Origin: Oceanihabitans iliipiscarium
GTDB taxonomy: Bacteria > Bacteroidota > Bacteroidia > Flavobacteriales > Flavobacteriaceae
Direction: 5' to 3'
Assembly: GCF_042686125.1 (NCBI RefSeq)
Contig: NZ_JBHUOV010000005.1
Location: 92,949-156,948, forward strand
Length of the DNA: 64,000 nucleotides
Position numbers and translations under genes: made by a program. The notes under the pieces are model-generated. The model had not been told where the DNA came from. It worked only from the letters and a program-made list of their open reading frames with translations, and ran no database searches. Within the stretch, counting starts at the first letter, position 1. Every line of letters starts with the position of its first letter. Of the stretch, positions 25,847 to 34,303 are shown piece by piece.

Positions 25847-25924
25847 TATTCCTTTTTTATGGAATAATCAAATATATTCCTTTTTTATGGAATAATCAAA
25901 TATATTCCTTTTTTATGGAATAAA
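25847..25924. repeat. Three tandem 28-bp repeats with inverted TATTCC/GGAATA (operator array)
   Basis: Two full copies and a 22-bp third copy begin at 25847, 25875 and 25903 with no differences seen. Each holds the inverted repeat TATTCC-TTTTTTAT-GGAATA (20 bp), and full units end in ATCAAATA. The reverse complement of the junction spells TATATTTG, a -7 element. The array lies directly upstream of satD and is most simply read as operator sites. Confidence 0.9.
25869..25899 (-). promoter_or_regulatory. Promoter of satD-DUF3307 built from the repeats
   Basis: On the minus strand TTG (plus 25897-25899) is followed by 20 nt and then TATATTTG (plus 25869-25876). The 20-nt spacer (25877-25896) is almost exactly the middle operator copy. 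Transcription should start near plus 25862, inside the copy next to the gene, so a bound repressor would block the polymerase. Confidence 0.75.
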
Positions 25925-25990
25925 TTAAAGATGTGTCTGTTATAGGTGTGAAAAGCTTTAGATGAAAGTCAGTTAAGAATAGATGCTGTT

Positions 25991-27310
25991 CTAGTCATCT
26001 TCTTGAGCACGCTTTATAATTTTTTCAGGAAGTGATTTTTTTGCTTTAGCACCTAATTTTTTAAGTTTTTCAACACTAGTGATGAGGTTACCTTTGCCTT
26101 CAACTAATTTATTCATTGCAGAGGAGTAGTCGGATTTTGCTGCATCAATCTTTTTACCAACTCCAGTCAGGTCGTTAACTAAGCCTTCAAATTTATCATA
26201 TAAAGCTCCAGCTTGGCGCGCGATTTCTATAGCGTTTTGTTGTTGCTTTTCATTATTCCACATAGAATCAATAGTGCGTAATGTGGCTAAAAGAGTAGAA
26301 GGTGTTACGATAACAATGTTCTTTTCAAAGGCTTTATTGTAAAGTGAATTGTCCTCATTTACTGCAATAGCAAAAGCAGGTTCAATAGGAATAAACATTA
26401 GCACGAAATCGGGTGATTCTATGTCGTATAAATCTTGATAGTTTTTTTCTGATAATTGATCGACATGCTTTTTAATCGAATTTACGTGTGCTTTTAAGTA
26501 GATGGCTTGGTCATCTTCATCTGCGTTAACCATACGCTCATAATCGGTTAATGAGACCTTGCTGTCTATAATCATACGCTTATTATCTGGAAGATGTAAT
26601 ACCACGTCAGGGAGTACGCGAGTACCATCATCAAGTTTGAAGCTTTGCTGAACATAATATTCTCTATCTTTCTCTAAACCAGATTTTTCCAAAACACGTT
26701 CAAGAACTAATTCGCCCCAATTTCCTTGCATTTTACTATCGCCTTTCAATGCTCTGGTAAGGTTGGTTGCTTCCTTAGTCATTTGCTGATTTAAATCTTT
26801 TAAACCTAATAACTGTTCTTTTAAAGCAGAGTGCATGCTAATGCTTTCCTTTTGAGTATCGTCCACTTTTTTCTCGAAGATTTGGATTTTCTCTTGTAAA
26901 GGATTTAATATGTTTTTTATGTTTTCTTTATTCTGAAGTGTGAATTTCTCGCTTTTTTCATCCAGAATTTTCGAGGCCATAATTTCAAAATCCTTTCGTA
27001 ATTGCTCTTGTTGTTTGACTAACTCTTCGTCACGTTTTAGGTTCTGAGTTTGTAAATTTTCGTATTCAGTATGTTTTCTAGCTAATTCTTGATTTAGAAT
27101 TTCTTTTTCATTTCTTATGACTTCACGTTCATCTTCAACCTTGCTTAAACTTTGCTTTAAATCATTTATCGTTAAACTCATTTGGTTTTGACGTTCTTCT
27201 AAAGTGCTTTGTTCACTTTTACTTTTTAGTTTATTAAAAAGCATACCTAAATAAGCACCAATAGCAGCAGAAATTAAAATAGAAATAATAAGAATAAGAT
27301 TGTCGTTCAT
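25991..27310 (-). CDS. rmuC: DNA recombination protein RmuC
   Basis: A 439-residue RmuC-type protein, linked in E. coli to limiting recombination between inverted repeats and thought to have a nuclease-like core. An N-terminal membrane anchor (residues 4-24) is followed by a long coiled coil (about residues 35-165, rich in Glu, Lys and Gln) and the RmuC core (SKMQGNWGELVLERVLEKSG, PDVVLHLPDNKRMIIDSKVS, FVLMFIPIEPAFAIAV). A TATCTTTG element on minus (27332-27339) lies 22 nt upstream. It is not part of the B12 operon although only 30 nt separate them. Confidence 0.92.
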   Translation of the reverse strand: MNDNLILIISILISAAIGAYLGMLFNKLKSKSEQSTLEERQNQMSLTINDLKQSLSKVEDEREVIRNEKEILNQELARKHTEYENLQTQNLKRDEELVKQQEQLRKDFEIMASKILDEKSEKFTLQNKENIKNILNPLQEKIQIFEKKVDDTQKESISMHSALKEQLLGLKDLNQQMTKEATNLTRALKGDSKMQGNWGELVLERVLEKSGLEKDREYYVQQSFKLDDGTRVLPDVVLHLPDNKRMIIDSKVSLTDYERMVNADEDDQAIYLKAHVNSIKKHVDQLSEKNYQDLYDIESPDFVLMFIPIEPAFAIAVNEDNSLYNKAFEKNIVIVTPSTLLATLRTIDSMWNNEKQQQNAIEIARQAGALYDKFEGLVNDLTGVGKKIDAAKSDYSSAMNKLVEGKGNLITSVEKLKKLGAKAKKSLPEKIIKRAQEDD

Positions 27311-27340
27311 GAATTAGGTGTTGATTTTTATCAAAGATAC

Positions 27341-28135
27341 TTATTTTTTCACTCTAAAACTTTCAGTATTCTTATCAAAATCAATTAAATCCTTTGGAAA
27401 TAAATCATTGAAAGTCCCTTTAATTATCAAGTTAGAAGGCGTGTCTGTAATGACTTCAGATTTGGTCATTACAATCATGCGATCACACAATTGGATGGCC
27501 AAATCGATTTCATGAGAAGAAAACAAAATCGTTTTCCCTGTATTTTTGACTAACCTTTGAAGCAATTTTAGAATGTAAGCTTTATGATACATGTCTAGAT
27601 GTGTTGTAGGTTCATCAAGTATAATTAAATCGGTATCTTGAGCTAAAGCACGAGCAATCATTACTTTTTGAAGCTGACCATCGCTAAGTTCGAAGCATTT
27701 TTTTTCTTTTAAATCTTCAATGTTGGTGTGCGAAATCGCTTTGTTTATAATTGTTTTATCATCTTCTGATAAATTTCCAACCCAGTTGGTATATGGTTGT
27801 CTGCCTAAAGCAATCAATTCAAAAACAGTAAGATTTTTAGAAGCAATGGCTTCTGTTAAAACTAAACTTAAATTTTTTGCTAATTCTATATTGGAGTAAT
27901 CTTCTAATAATTGCTCTTGTAAATGAATGGTTCCTGATAATTTATTTTGAACATGAGTCAGTGTTCTTAATAGCGTAGATTTCCCAATACCATTAGCTCC
28001 AACAAGACCTATTAATTCTCCTTTTTTTAGTGTAATATCAATGTTTGAAGCAATAACTGTTTCTGTTTTTTTGGTTTTGTACCCAATAGACAGTTGGTTT
28101 GTTTCTAGAATGATATGTTGGTTTTTGTCGCTCAT
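27341..28135 (-). CDS. btuD: ABC transporter ATP-binding protein, vitamin B12/iron-siderophore type (BtuD-like)
   Basis: A 264-residue ATPase of the FecE/BtuD family. Walker A is GANGIGKST, the signature is LSDGQLQK (variant of LSGGQ), Walker B and catalytic Glu are LIILDEPTTHLD, and the H-loop His is in SSHEIDLA. It drives import through the permease encoded just upstream (28135-29151), whose last base overlaps this gene's first. Assignment to cobalamin rests on the receptor gene across the intergenic region, which has a B12 riboswitch; heme or siderophore remains possible. Confidence 0.8.
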   Translation of the reverse strand: MSDKNQHIILETNQLSIGYKTKKTETVIASNIDITLKKGELIGLVGANGIGKSTLLRTLTHVQNKLSGTIHLQEQLLEDYSNIELAKNLSLVLTEAIASKNLTVFELIALGRQPYTNWVGNLSEDDKTIINKAISHTNIEDLKEKKCFELSDGQLQKVMIARALAQDTDLIILDEPTTHLDMYHKAYILKLLQRLVKNTGKTILFSSHEIDLAIQLCDRMIVMTKSEVITDTPSNLIIKGTFNDLFPKDLIDFDKNTESFRVKK

Positions 28136-29151
28136 TAAAATATCATTTTACGTTTTCTCACTAATAACCAAATCACTACTGGAGCACCAATTATTGAAGT
28201 GATTGCATTTATTGGTAGCATGTAATCACTCGTTGGTATTTGTGCAATACTATCGCAAATAAGCATGACAATAGCGCCTAGTAAAAAGACAGCAGGTAAT
28301 AATATTTTATGATTCGATGTGTTAAATAGTTGCCTTGTGATGTGTGGAATGGCTAAGCCTACAAAAGCAATTGGACCAGCAAAAGCGGTAATCGTGCCAG
28401 CTAACAAACTTGTTGCTATGATAATAATTAATCGACTTTGTTTAATATTTAAGCCCAAACTTTTAGCGTAATTTTCACCTAACAATAAGGTGTTTAATCC
28501 CTTGATTGAGATGATACTAAAAACAATTCCAAAGCTATAAATTATGAAAAAGATGAAAAGTTCATACCATGATAAATTCCCTAGACTTCCAAATCCCCAA
28601 AAGATATATTGCTGTAATTGCTCAGCAGAACTAAAATAGGAGAGGACACTCACCACAGCAGCTGTTATGCTTCCAAACATAAGTCCAATAATAAGTATAG
28701 CCATCGTATCTCGAACTCGAGTTGAAACTATTAACACAGCCAATAAGACTAAAAAACTACCTAAACTGGAGGCGATGACGATGCTCCATTTAGATATAAG
28801 AGCGGTTGCAAATAAACCACCAAAAAGTCCAGAGCCCAGAATGACTAGGGCTACACCTAAACTTGCTCCAGAACTAATACCAAGTACAAAGGGTCCTGCT
28901 AATGGGTTTCTGAATAGAGTTTGCATTAATAACCCCGAAATTCCTAAACCAGAGCCAACTAAAATTGCAGTAAAAGCTTTAGGTAATCTGTAATTTTGAA
29001 TGATATAGTTGTCAGCTCCACCAAGCAGACTATCAATTATAGAACTTAAAGGAATAGATACAGAACCCAAGCTAATGTTAGCAAAAAAACAGACTATTAA
29101 AACTAGTGTTAATGCTAAGAAAGGGAGTTTATATGTGTTTGTTGTTGACAA
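28135..29151 (-). CDS. btuC: FecCD-type ABC permease (BtuC-like)
   Basis: A 338-residue permease with about nine or ten membrane helices, as in BtuC/FecCD. Family blocks are RLPKAFTAILVGSGLGISGL, LMQTLFRNPLAGPFVLGISS, the coupling-helix region GENYAKSLGLNIKQSR, and GPIAFVGLAIPHITRQLF. It forms the membrane channel of a type II importer with the ATPase (next gene, overlapping by one base) and the binding protein (previous gene, one codon boundary away). A substrate of cobalamin is inferred from the neighbouring riboswitch. Confidence 0.85.
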   Translation of the reverse strand: MSTTNTYKLPFLALTLVLIVCFFANISLGSVSIPLSSIIDSLLGGADNYIIQNYRLPKAFTAILVGSGLGISGLLMQTLFRNPLAGPFVLGISSGASLGVALVILGSGLFGGLFATALISKWSIVIASSLGSFLVLLAVLIVSTRVRDTMAILIIGLMFGSITAAVVSVLSYFSSAEQLQQYIFWGFGSLGNLSWYELFIFFIIYSFGIVFSIISIKGLNTLLLGENYAKSLGLNIKQSRLIIIIATSLLAGTITAFAGPIAFVGLAIPHITRQLFNTSNHKILLPAVFLLGAIVMLICDSIAQIPTSDYMLPINAITSIIGAPVVIWLLVRKRKMIF

Positions 29152-30303
29152 TTATTCAAGCGGTTTAAAAAAATAAGGTTGATACTCTTTTAATAATTCT
29201 GGGTGACAGATTTTAATGATGTCTTTTAACACTAAATCTGGTCTGGCAGTACCTAATTCATAATACATAACACCACCAGTTTTTCCAGTTGTATTTACAA
29301 ATGAATAAATAGTTTTATTCTTAAAAGCGTCAAACTCGACATAATGCTGACTTGCTTTTTCAAGAGCTTCAAGCGATGAGTAATAAGAAGGACTTAGCCA
29401 CAAATCAGCATCTTTTGCTTTATCAAAAACAGTTTCAAAGCTTAATGCAATACTGCCTTTGTCTGTAGTGTCCTTCCATAAATAATTCACATTTGCATCT
29501 TTAAGAATTTGTGCTTCAGGACTTGTGCCATTTGGTAAATACCAAACGTCTTTATGCATTGCGCCACATAAAACAGTAGGTTGCTTTTCTACTGTTAAAG
29601 CGACTGACTTAGCCTTTAAATAATCCGCTTCAATTTGGTTAAAAATAGAATCGGCTTCATGTTCTTTGTTATAAAGTACTCCAAAAAATTTAATCCATTC
29701 TGCTTTGGCTAAAGGCGAAGTTTCAACCCAATCTCCATTGTAAATCACAGGAATGCCAGATTTTTTAATGGTTTCAAACGTTTTGTTGTTTCCATCTATA
29801 CCAAAGCCAACAACAAGATCTGGTTTGACGTCTAATAAAACTTCAGTATTAATGCCTTCATTTTTTCCTAGCTCTCTGACTTGACCTGAATCAATTCGAG
29901 TTCTCGTTTTTTCTGAAGACACATAATCTGTTCCAGGAAATCCAACTAAGGTTTTTTCTGCATCTAATAATTCTAATGCAGGAATGTGTGTCGTAGAGGT
30001 TACCACTATTTTTTCAATAGGAAGGGTTATAATACCATCATAATCTTCTTTGTTAAAAGTGCTTGCCATCGCTTGCGCTTTAGTGAGTAAGAGGTATTGA
30101 TAGGTTTTTTCAGCTTGAGGCCAAGGATTATTTATTTCCAAGATTTTATGGGTTTCAAAATTTAAAACCTTAAAACCTGTAGCATAGGTGTTTGTATTTT
30201 GAATAACTGTAAGAGGTTGCTGTTTTATGCTTTGATTTTCTTTACAGCCAATAAGGGTTAAAAGGAAAAAAAAGAGTAAATAAAAGGTAGTGTTTTGTAA
30301 CAT
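29152..30303 (-). CDS. btuF: Periplasmic substrate-binding lipoprotein (BtuF/FecB-like)
   Basis: A 383-residue lipoprotein with lipobox TLIGC (Cys20). The type III binding-protein fold is recognised from GFPGTDYVSSEKTRTRIDSG, LLDVKPDLVVGFGID, SGIPVIYNGDWVETSPLAKA, EWIKFFG and the last segment GTARPDLVLKDIIKICHP. It should carry substrate from the outer-membrane receptor to BtuCD. It is first in the minus-strand operon. The short upstream region (30304-30355) contains no riboswitch on this strand, so its control differs from that of the receptor. Confidence 0.82.
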   Translation of the reverse strand: MLQNTTFYLLFFFLLTLIGCKENQSIKQQPLTVIQNTNTYATGFKVLNFETHKILEINNPWPQAEKTYQYLLLTKAQAMASTFNKEDYDGIITLPIEKIVVTSTTHIPALELLDAEKTLVGFPGTDYVSSEKTRTRIDSGQVRELGKNEGINTEVLLDVKPDLVVGFGIDGNNKTFETIKKSGIPVIYNGDWVETSPLAKAEWIKFFGVLYNKEHEADSIFNQIEADYLKAKSVALTVEKQPTVLCGAMHKDVWYLPNGTSPEAQILKDANVNYLWKDTTDKGSIALSFETVFDKAKDADLWLSPSYYSSLEALEKASQHYVEFDAFKNKTIYSFVNTTGKTGGVMYYELGTARPDLVLKDIIKICHPELLKEYQPYFFKPLE

Positions 30304-30355
30304 TTGTAACTGATAAAATATGCTTTAATCAATAAATTTGATAAAATATTTAGTT

Positions 30356-30463
30356 ATGCGTGATGGTTCAAATTTAACAATATATATAGTAGGAGGAATC
30401 ATAATACTTCATTTTTTAATTGGCTTTATTTATCTTATTTATAAAATGACCAAGAAAAAGTAA
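30356..30463 (+). CDS. Possible 35-residue single-pass membrane protein
   Basis: A short frame from ATG 30356 to TAA 30461-30463. It encodes a polar N-terminus (MRDGSNL), one long hydrophobic helix (about residues 8-29, with VGGIIILHFLIGF) and a basic tail (KMTKKK), a classic small inner-membrane protein pattern. A TAAATTTG element at 30333-30340 would give a leader of under 15 nt. It is divergent from btuF and upstream of the btuB riboswitch. Compositional bias could give such a frame by chance in AT-rich DNA, so it needs conservation evidence. Confidence 0.5.
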   Translation: MRDGSNLTIYIVGGIIILHFLIGFIYLIYKMTKKK

Positions 30464-30493
30464 ATTTCCTTAGCCTGCATTTAAAAAAGAATC

Positions 30494-30501
30494 TACTTTT
30501 G
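30494..30501 (+). promoter_or_regulatory. -7 element upstream of the cobalamin riboswitch
   Basis: TACTTTTG matches TAnnTTTG and sits about 15 nt before the aptamer. No good TTG is seen at the -33 distance, so this may be a weaker promoter. Confidence 0.45.
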
Positions 30502-30514
30502 CAATGAAATTTGG

Positions 30515-30715
30515 TTCTATTCAATTTTATTGAATGGATTAAAAGGGAATCTGGTGCGATACGATTATCAAATCCAGAACTGTTCCCGCAACTGTAAGTT
30601 TATACTCAACTAAATTGAGTACCTCATTATGAGATGCTATAACTTCTAAACCACTGACATTTTGTTGGGAAGGTTAAATAGCATGAAACAAGTCAGGAGA
30701 CCTGCCATTTTCAAA
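30515..30715 (+). promoter_or_regulatory. Cobalamin (adenosylcobalamin) riboswitch
   Basis: The conserved core is easy to see: GGGAATCTGGTGCGA (30545 onward), CTGTTCCCGCAACTGTAAG, CCACTG, TTGGGAAGG and the B12 box AGTCAGGAGACCTGCC at 30691-30706. ATGCTA (30634-30639) pairs with TAGCAT (30679-30684) as one aptamer helix. It lies on the sense strand upstream of a TonB-dependent receptor, the classical position for control of btuB. In known cases ligand binding lowers expression. No clear terminator stem is seen before the ATG at 30792, so control of translation initiation is more likely. Confidence 0.95.
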
Positions 30716-30791
30716 ACAAATAAGTCAAACTTTCGGGATAAAAGTTGATGTATGGAAACCTATACATACTCTCGAGTAAATTAAATTTAAA

Positions 30792-32720
30792 ATGAACAAA
30801 AAGAATGTTCTTGGTATGTTATGCATACTATCTACAGTATTCGGATTTTCTCAAACCGAACCCAATGTTATCAAACCTGTATCACTTGAAGAAGTCGTTA
30901 TCACAGATTCAAAATTTAAAATCAAACGTGAAAATGCTGGTAAGGTCATCACTAAAATCACACAGAAAGACCTTGAAAAGCTACAAGGAAAAAGCATTGC
31001 AGAAATTATAAGCATGACTGCTGGTGTAGAAATTAATGGCGTAAAAAGTAATGCAGGACAAAATTTAAGCTACAATATTCGTGGAGGAAGAAACCGTCAA
31101 GTGTTAATTCTTATTGATGGTATTCCAGTCACAGACCCTTCGCAAATTGCTAACGATTATGATTTACGTTTGCTAAACGCAGATCAAGTTGAAAGTATCG
31201 AAATCTTAAAAGGGGCTTCTAGTACTTTATATGGTTCTGGTGCTGCTTCAGCGGTTATTAATATCACTTTAAAAAAAGCTTCAAAAGACAAATTAGCAGC
31301 TAATTTTAGAAGTGTTTTAGGAACTAATATGTCTTCTACTGATGATAATTATGCTGTGGAAGACTTTAAAAATTCAGTTGCTGTGAATGGAACACTTAAC
31401 AAATTCATCTATTTAGCGAGCTTCGGAAATCAGTTTACTGATGGATTGTCTGCTGTGGCTAACGGAACAGAGTCTGATGCTTTTAATGCCATTAACGGAA
31501 ATTTAAAATTAGGCTATTCCTTTTCTGATGCGTTTAATATGAACGTTTACGGAAGTTTTGATACATATAAAACCGATTTTGATGATGGTTTTTCGGGAAC
31601 AGATGCAGATCATGTTTCTATCTCAGATCAATATCGACTTGGTATTGCACCAGAGTTTAAGTACAAAAACGGAAGCATTACTTTAAATGCAGCTTATAAT
31701 GCTATTGAGCGCGACATTCAATCGAGTTTTCCAGCACAATTTAATGCCAAAAGCTATATCGCAGATGTCTTTAATCGTTATAATTTTAAGGAGACACTTT
31801 TTACTGTTATTGGTGTTCATGCACAGCAAAATGAAATGGAAAGTTTTGCTATTCCTTTTGGAAGTTCTGCTTTTGAACAAAGCATAAATCCTGAAGATGC
31901 TACGTTTACAATTATAGACCCTTATGTTAATGTGGTATATGCTTCCGATTTTGGACTAAGTGTGAATGCAGGAGCACGATTAAATAACCACTCAGAGTAT
32001 GGCTCACATGTGGTTTATAGTGCTAATCCTTCGTTTAAAAAAGAGGTAGGTTTTGGTTATGTAAAAGGATTAGCTAGTTATAGCACAGCTTATATCACAC
32101 CTTCGTTGTATCAATTGTTTGAGCCTACCTATGGGAATGATGAATTGCAACCTGAAGAAAATACAACAATTGAATTTGGAGCGGAAATTCACTTTAGTAA
32201 TAAAGCGACTTTAAGTTTGGTGTATTTTAATAGACGTGAAACTAATTTTATTGATTTTGTCGATTTGGGAAGTTTTACTTATCAGTATAAAAATGTAGAT
32301 GAGTCTTTTACTGCTAGCGGATTTGAGTTTGTGGCAGATTATAATGTTTCTGAAAAACTGAAATTTCAAGCAAACGCAACATACACAAACGTAGAAGAGG
32401 ATTTAAATTTACGCCTTCCAGAATTTAAAATAAATGCATCTATAGATTATGCTATTTCTGAAGCTAGTGTTGTGAGTTTACGTTATCAGTTTAATGATGA
32501 CAGACGTGATTCTGTTTATAATAGTACAACATTTATGAACGATGATGTGACTTTAGAAAGCTATAATCTTTTTGACTTTTATGTGAGTCATAAAATAGCT
32601 AAGGATAAGATTACACTTTTTGCAAATGTGACTAATATCTTAAATGAAGACTATCAAGAGTTGTATGGTTATTCTACTCGAGGACGAAATGTTAATATTG
32701 GATTTAATATTAAGTTATAA
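30792..32720 (+). CDS. btuB: TonB-dependent vitamin B12 receptor (BtuB-like)
   Basis: A 642-residue outer-membrane receptor. After a signal peptide (ending FGFSQ) comes the plug domain with ISMTAGVEINGVKSNAGQN, YNIRGGRNRQVLILIDGIP and ESIEILKGASSTLYGSGAAS, followed by a beta barrel to the C-terminus (RGRNVNIGFNIKL). A TonB-box-like segment LEEVVITDSKF lies just after the signal. The size fits BtuB (about 600 residues) and lacks the extra N-terminal carboxypeptidase-like domain of SusC proteins. The riboswitch upstream identifies cobalamin or a corrinoid as the substrate. Confidence 0.9.
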   Translation: MNKKNVLGMLCILSTVFGFSQTEPNVIKPVSLEEVVITDSKFKIKRENAGKVITKITQKDLEKLQGKSIAEIISMTAGVEINGVKSNAGQNLSYNIRGGRNRQVLILIDGIPVTDPSQIANDYDLRLLNADQVESIEILKGASSTLYGSGAASAVINITLKKASKDKLAANFRSVLGTNMSSTDDNYAVEDFKNSVAVNGTLNKFIYLASFGNQFTDGLSAVANGTESDAFNAINGNLKLGYSFSDAFNMNVYGSFDTYKTDFDDGFSGTDADHVSISDQYRLGIAPEFKYKNGSITLNAAYNAIERDIQSSFPAQFNAKSYIADVFNRYNFKETLFTVIGVHAQQNEMESFAIPFGSSAFEQSINPEDATFTIIDPYVNVVYASDFGLSVNAGARLNNHSEYGSHVVYSANPSFKKEVGFGYVKGLASYSTAYITPSLYQLFEPTYGNDELQPEENTTIEFGAEIHFSNKATLSLVYFNRRETNFIDFVDLGSFTYQYKNVDESFTASGFEFVADYNVSEKLKFQANATYTNVEEDLNLRLPEFKINASIDYAISEASVVSLRYQFNDDRRDSVYNSTTFMNDDVTLESYNLFDFYVSHKIAKDKITLFANVTNILNEDYQELYGYSTRGRNVNIGFNIKL

Positions 32721-32725
32721 TTTAA

Positions 32726-32754
32726 AAAGCCACTCATTTAGAGTGGCTTTTTTT
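32726..32754. terminator. Bidirectional terminator
   Basis: A 10-bp stem AAAGCCACTC (32726-32735) with GAGTGGCTTT (32741-32750), loop ATTTA, with A and T tracts at the sides. It lies between btuB and the convergent protease gene. Confidence 0.88.
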
Positions 32755-34166
32755 TAATCGATATACATGTCATTTTGTAGAGGATGATCATCTACTGTAC
32801 TCTTAATGCGTTTAAAATCATATTGCTCAGGTGCTGAAACTCTACCATTATCAATAATGTGTTGGATTGCAGTAGCAAGTAGAGGTTCGTCTTCATGTCC
32901 TAAAGCGCCATAATTCATTGGGTTTTCATTTATTGTTATAGTTGGAGTTATTCCAGAAGAAGGTACGCTTTGATCTAGAGAATTCACAGTTTTAGCCACT
33001 AATGGTTGTAAGGCATAATTGTGGTTAGGATTCGCGCCACTTCTACCATAATCTGGTGAGTCATAAATGGTAATTGAAGCTTGAGACTTACCAGTGGTTA
33101 CTTGTCCAATTTGAATGACATCAATATAAGGACTTAAACTATTAATAATCATTTCACTCGCCGAAGCTGAAGAGTCTGTAGTTAAGATATAAACCTTATT
33201 AAGATTCAAGCTATTAATAGAATTCCCAGAAAATGAATCAGTGAAATTGTAAATGGTATTATTGCTTTGTAAATCACTGTTATACTCTAATTTAGAAAAC
33301 ACCTCACCATTAAATTGACCAGTAATCATACTACCCAGTAATGTCGCGCTGAGTATTGAGCCTCCAGGATTGTAGCGCAAATCTAAAATTAAATGCTGAA
33401 CATTATTCGCTTGAAAATCATCAAAAGCAAAATTAAGTTGATTGTTATAACTAGATGTAAAACCATTATACATTAAATACCCAACGTTTTCACCATTAAC
33501 TTCTATGATTTCAGTTTTATGAATAGGATTTTCAGAATAATTAATTCTACTTAAAGTTACACTTTCAGATGTCGAATCAATTGAGTCATCTGTAATACTT
33601 GGTGTACCATTGTTATTATAATTCGCCAAATTTAAAGTGTACGAACTTTGATTTAATAACGCGCTATAATTACTTTCGGTTAAAGAAGTGCCATTGATTG
33701 CATTAAAAATTTGTCCGCGTTGTAAACCTTGGTTTTCAGCAGGACTATTATTTAAAACTAACCTAATAACTCCAAAAAGTTGAGTGGTGCTTCCTGGTTC
33801 AAAATAAAAATCAAATTCTGCGCCAGTACTTTGAGAATTTCCACTTAAAAATTGTTCTAAAGCTATATAATCACTTGTTATCCAACTAAACCGATCGACA
33901 TGTTCTCTGTCGTGAATAAGGCTTTCAAATAATTCTTCAGGAGTAGAAAACCCATTTAAATATTCAGAATATTCTGAGTCATTAGTAAACCTATCGTTAG
34001 CAAGATTTGGAATATTTTCTTTATACAAATAGTAAGAGTTCATTCCTTTCCATACAAAATCTTTAACATCTTTAGAAGAAATTGGGTTGTCGTCTAAGTC
34101 TTCAAAACATCCTGTAAATACAGTCGCAACAAGAATTAGAAGTGCAATTTTTTTAATTTTCATCAT
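32754..34166 (-). CDS. S41 family (C-terminal processing-like) peptidase, lipoprotein
   Basis: A 470-residue lipoprotein (lipobox VFTGC, Cys20) of the S41 protease family. A helical N-terminal part is followed by a PDZ-like domain (about residues 125-180, with NNSPAENQGLQRGQIFNAIN) and the S41 core: VGYLMYNGFTSSYNNQL, LILDLRYNPGGSILSATLLG, and the nucleophile Ser in TTDSSASASEMIIN. It is probably an outer-membrane or surface protease acting on proteins with free C-termini; the substrate is unknown. It starts divergently from the second ECF sigma operon, with 137 nt between. Confidence 0.87.
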   Translation of the reverse strand: MMKIKKIALLILVATVFTGCFEDLDDNPISSKDVKDFVWKGMNSYYLYKENIPNLANDRFTNDSEYSEYLNGFSTPEELFESLIHDREHVDRFSWITSDYIALEQFLSGNSQSTGAEFDFYFEPGSTTQLFGVIRLVLNNSPAENQGLQRGQIFNAINGTSLTESNYSALLNQSSYTLNLANYNNNGTPSITDDSIDSTSESVTLSRINYSENPIHKTEIIEVNGENVGYLMYNGFTSSYNNQLNFAFDDFQANNVQHLILDLRYNPGGSILSATLLGSMITGQFNGEVFSKLEYNSDLQSNNTIYNFTDSFSGNSINSLNLNKVYILTTDSSASASEMIINSLSPYIDVIQIGQVTTGKSQASITIYDSPDYGRSGANPNHNYALQPLVAKTVNSLDQSVPSSGITPTITINENPMNYGALGHEDEPLLATAIQHIIDNGRVSAPEQYDFKRIKSTVDDHPLQNDMYID

Positions 34167-34226
34167 AGCAATAAGGTATTCTTTTTCACCTTAAAAATAC
34201 TTATTTTATCTTGGACTGAAAATTTT

Positions 34227-34257
34227 TTGTAACAAAAAGTAGAGTGGCTCGTCGTAA
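34227..34257 (+). promoter_or_regulatory. Candidate ECF sigma-dependent promoter (autoregulation)
   Basis: TTGTAAC (34227-34233), 16 nt, then CGTCGTAA (34250-34257). The AAC core and CGTC motif with 16-nt spacing fit classic ECF promoter architecture rather than the TAnnTTTG consensus. It lies about 46 nt before the sigma gene, suggesting that the sigma factor drives its own operon. Confidence 0.6.
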
Positions 34258-34303
34258 TATCAAACAGCCTTAATAAAGTTGTTTTATAACCAATCAAGAA
34301 TCA

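Larger units (their letters stand above)
30304..30791. other. Divergent region between btuF-like and btuB-like genes
   Basis: These 488 bases hold, from left, a possible start region for the minus-strand import operon, a 35-codon small frame (30356-30463), a -7 element (30494-30501) and a cobalamin riboswitch (about 30515-30715). Downstream lie small hairpins before the receptor start, such as AACTTT/AAAGTT at 30728-30746 and a palindrome ACTCTCGAGT near 30768. I found nothing else. Confidence 0.7.

Noticed and set aside
25847..25924. Three evenly spaced repeats that could be read as a short CRISPR array.
   Set aside because: The period is 28 bp with no unique spacers between copies, no cas genes are nearby, and the repeats contain promoter elements, so operator sites fit better.
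30304..30355. A second cobalamin riboswitch before the btuF-like gene.
   Set aside because: No B12 box or aptamer core is present on the minus strand, and there is not enough space.
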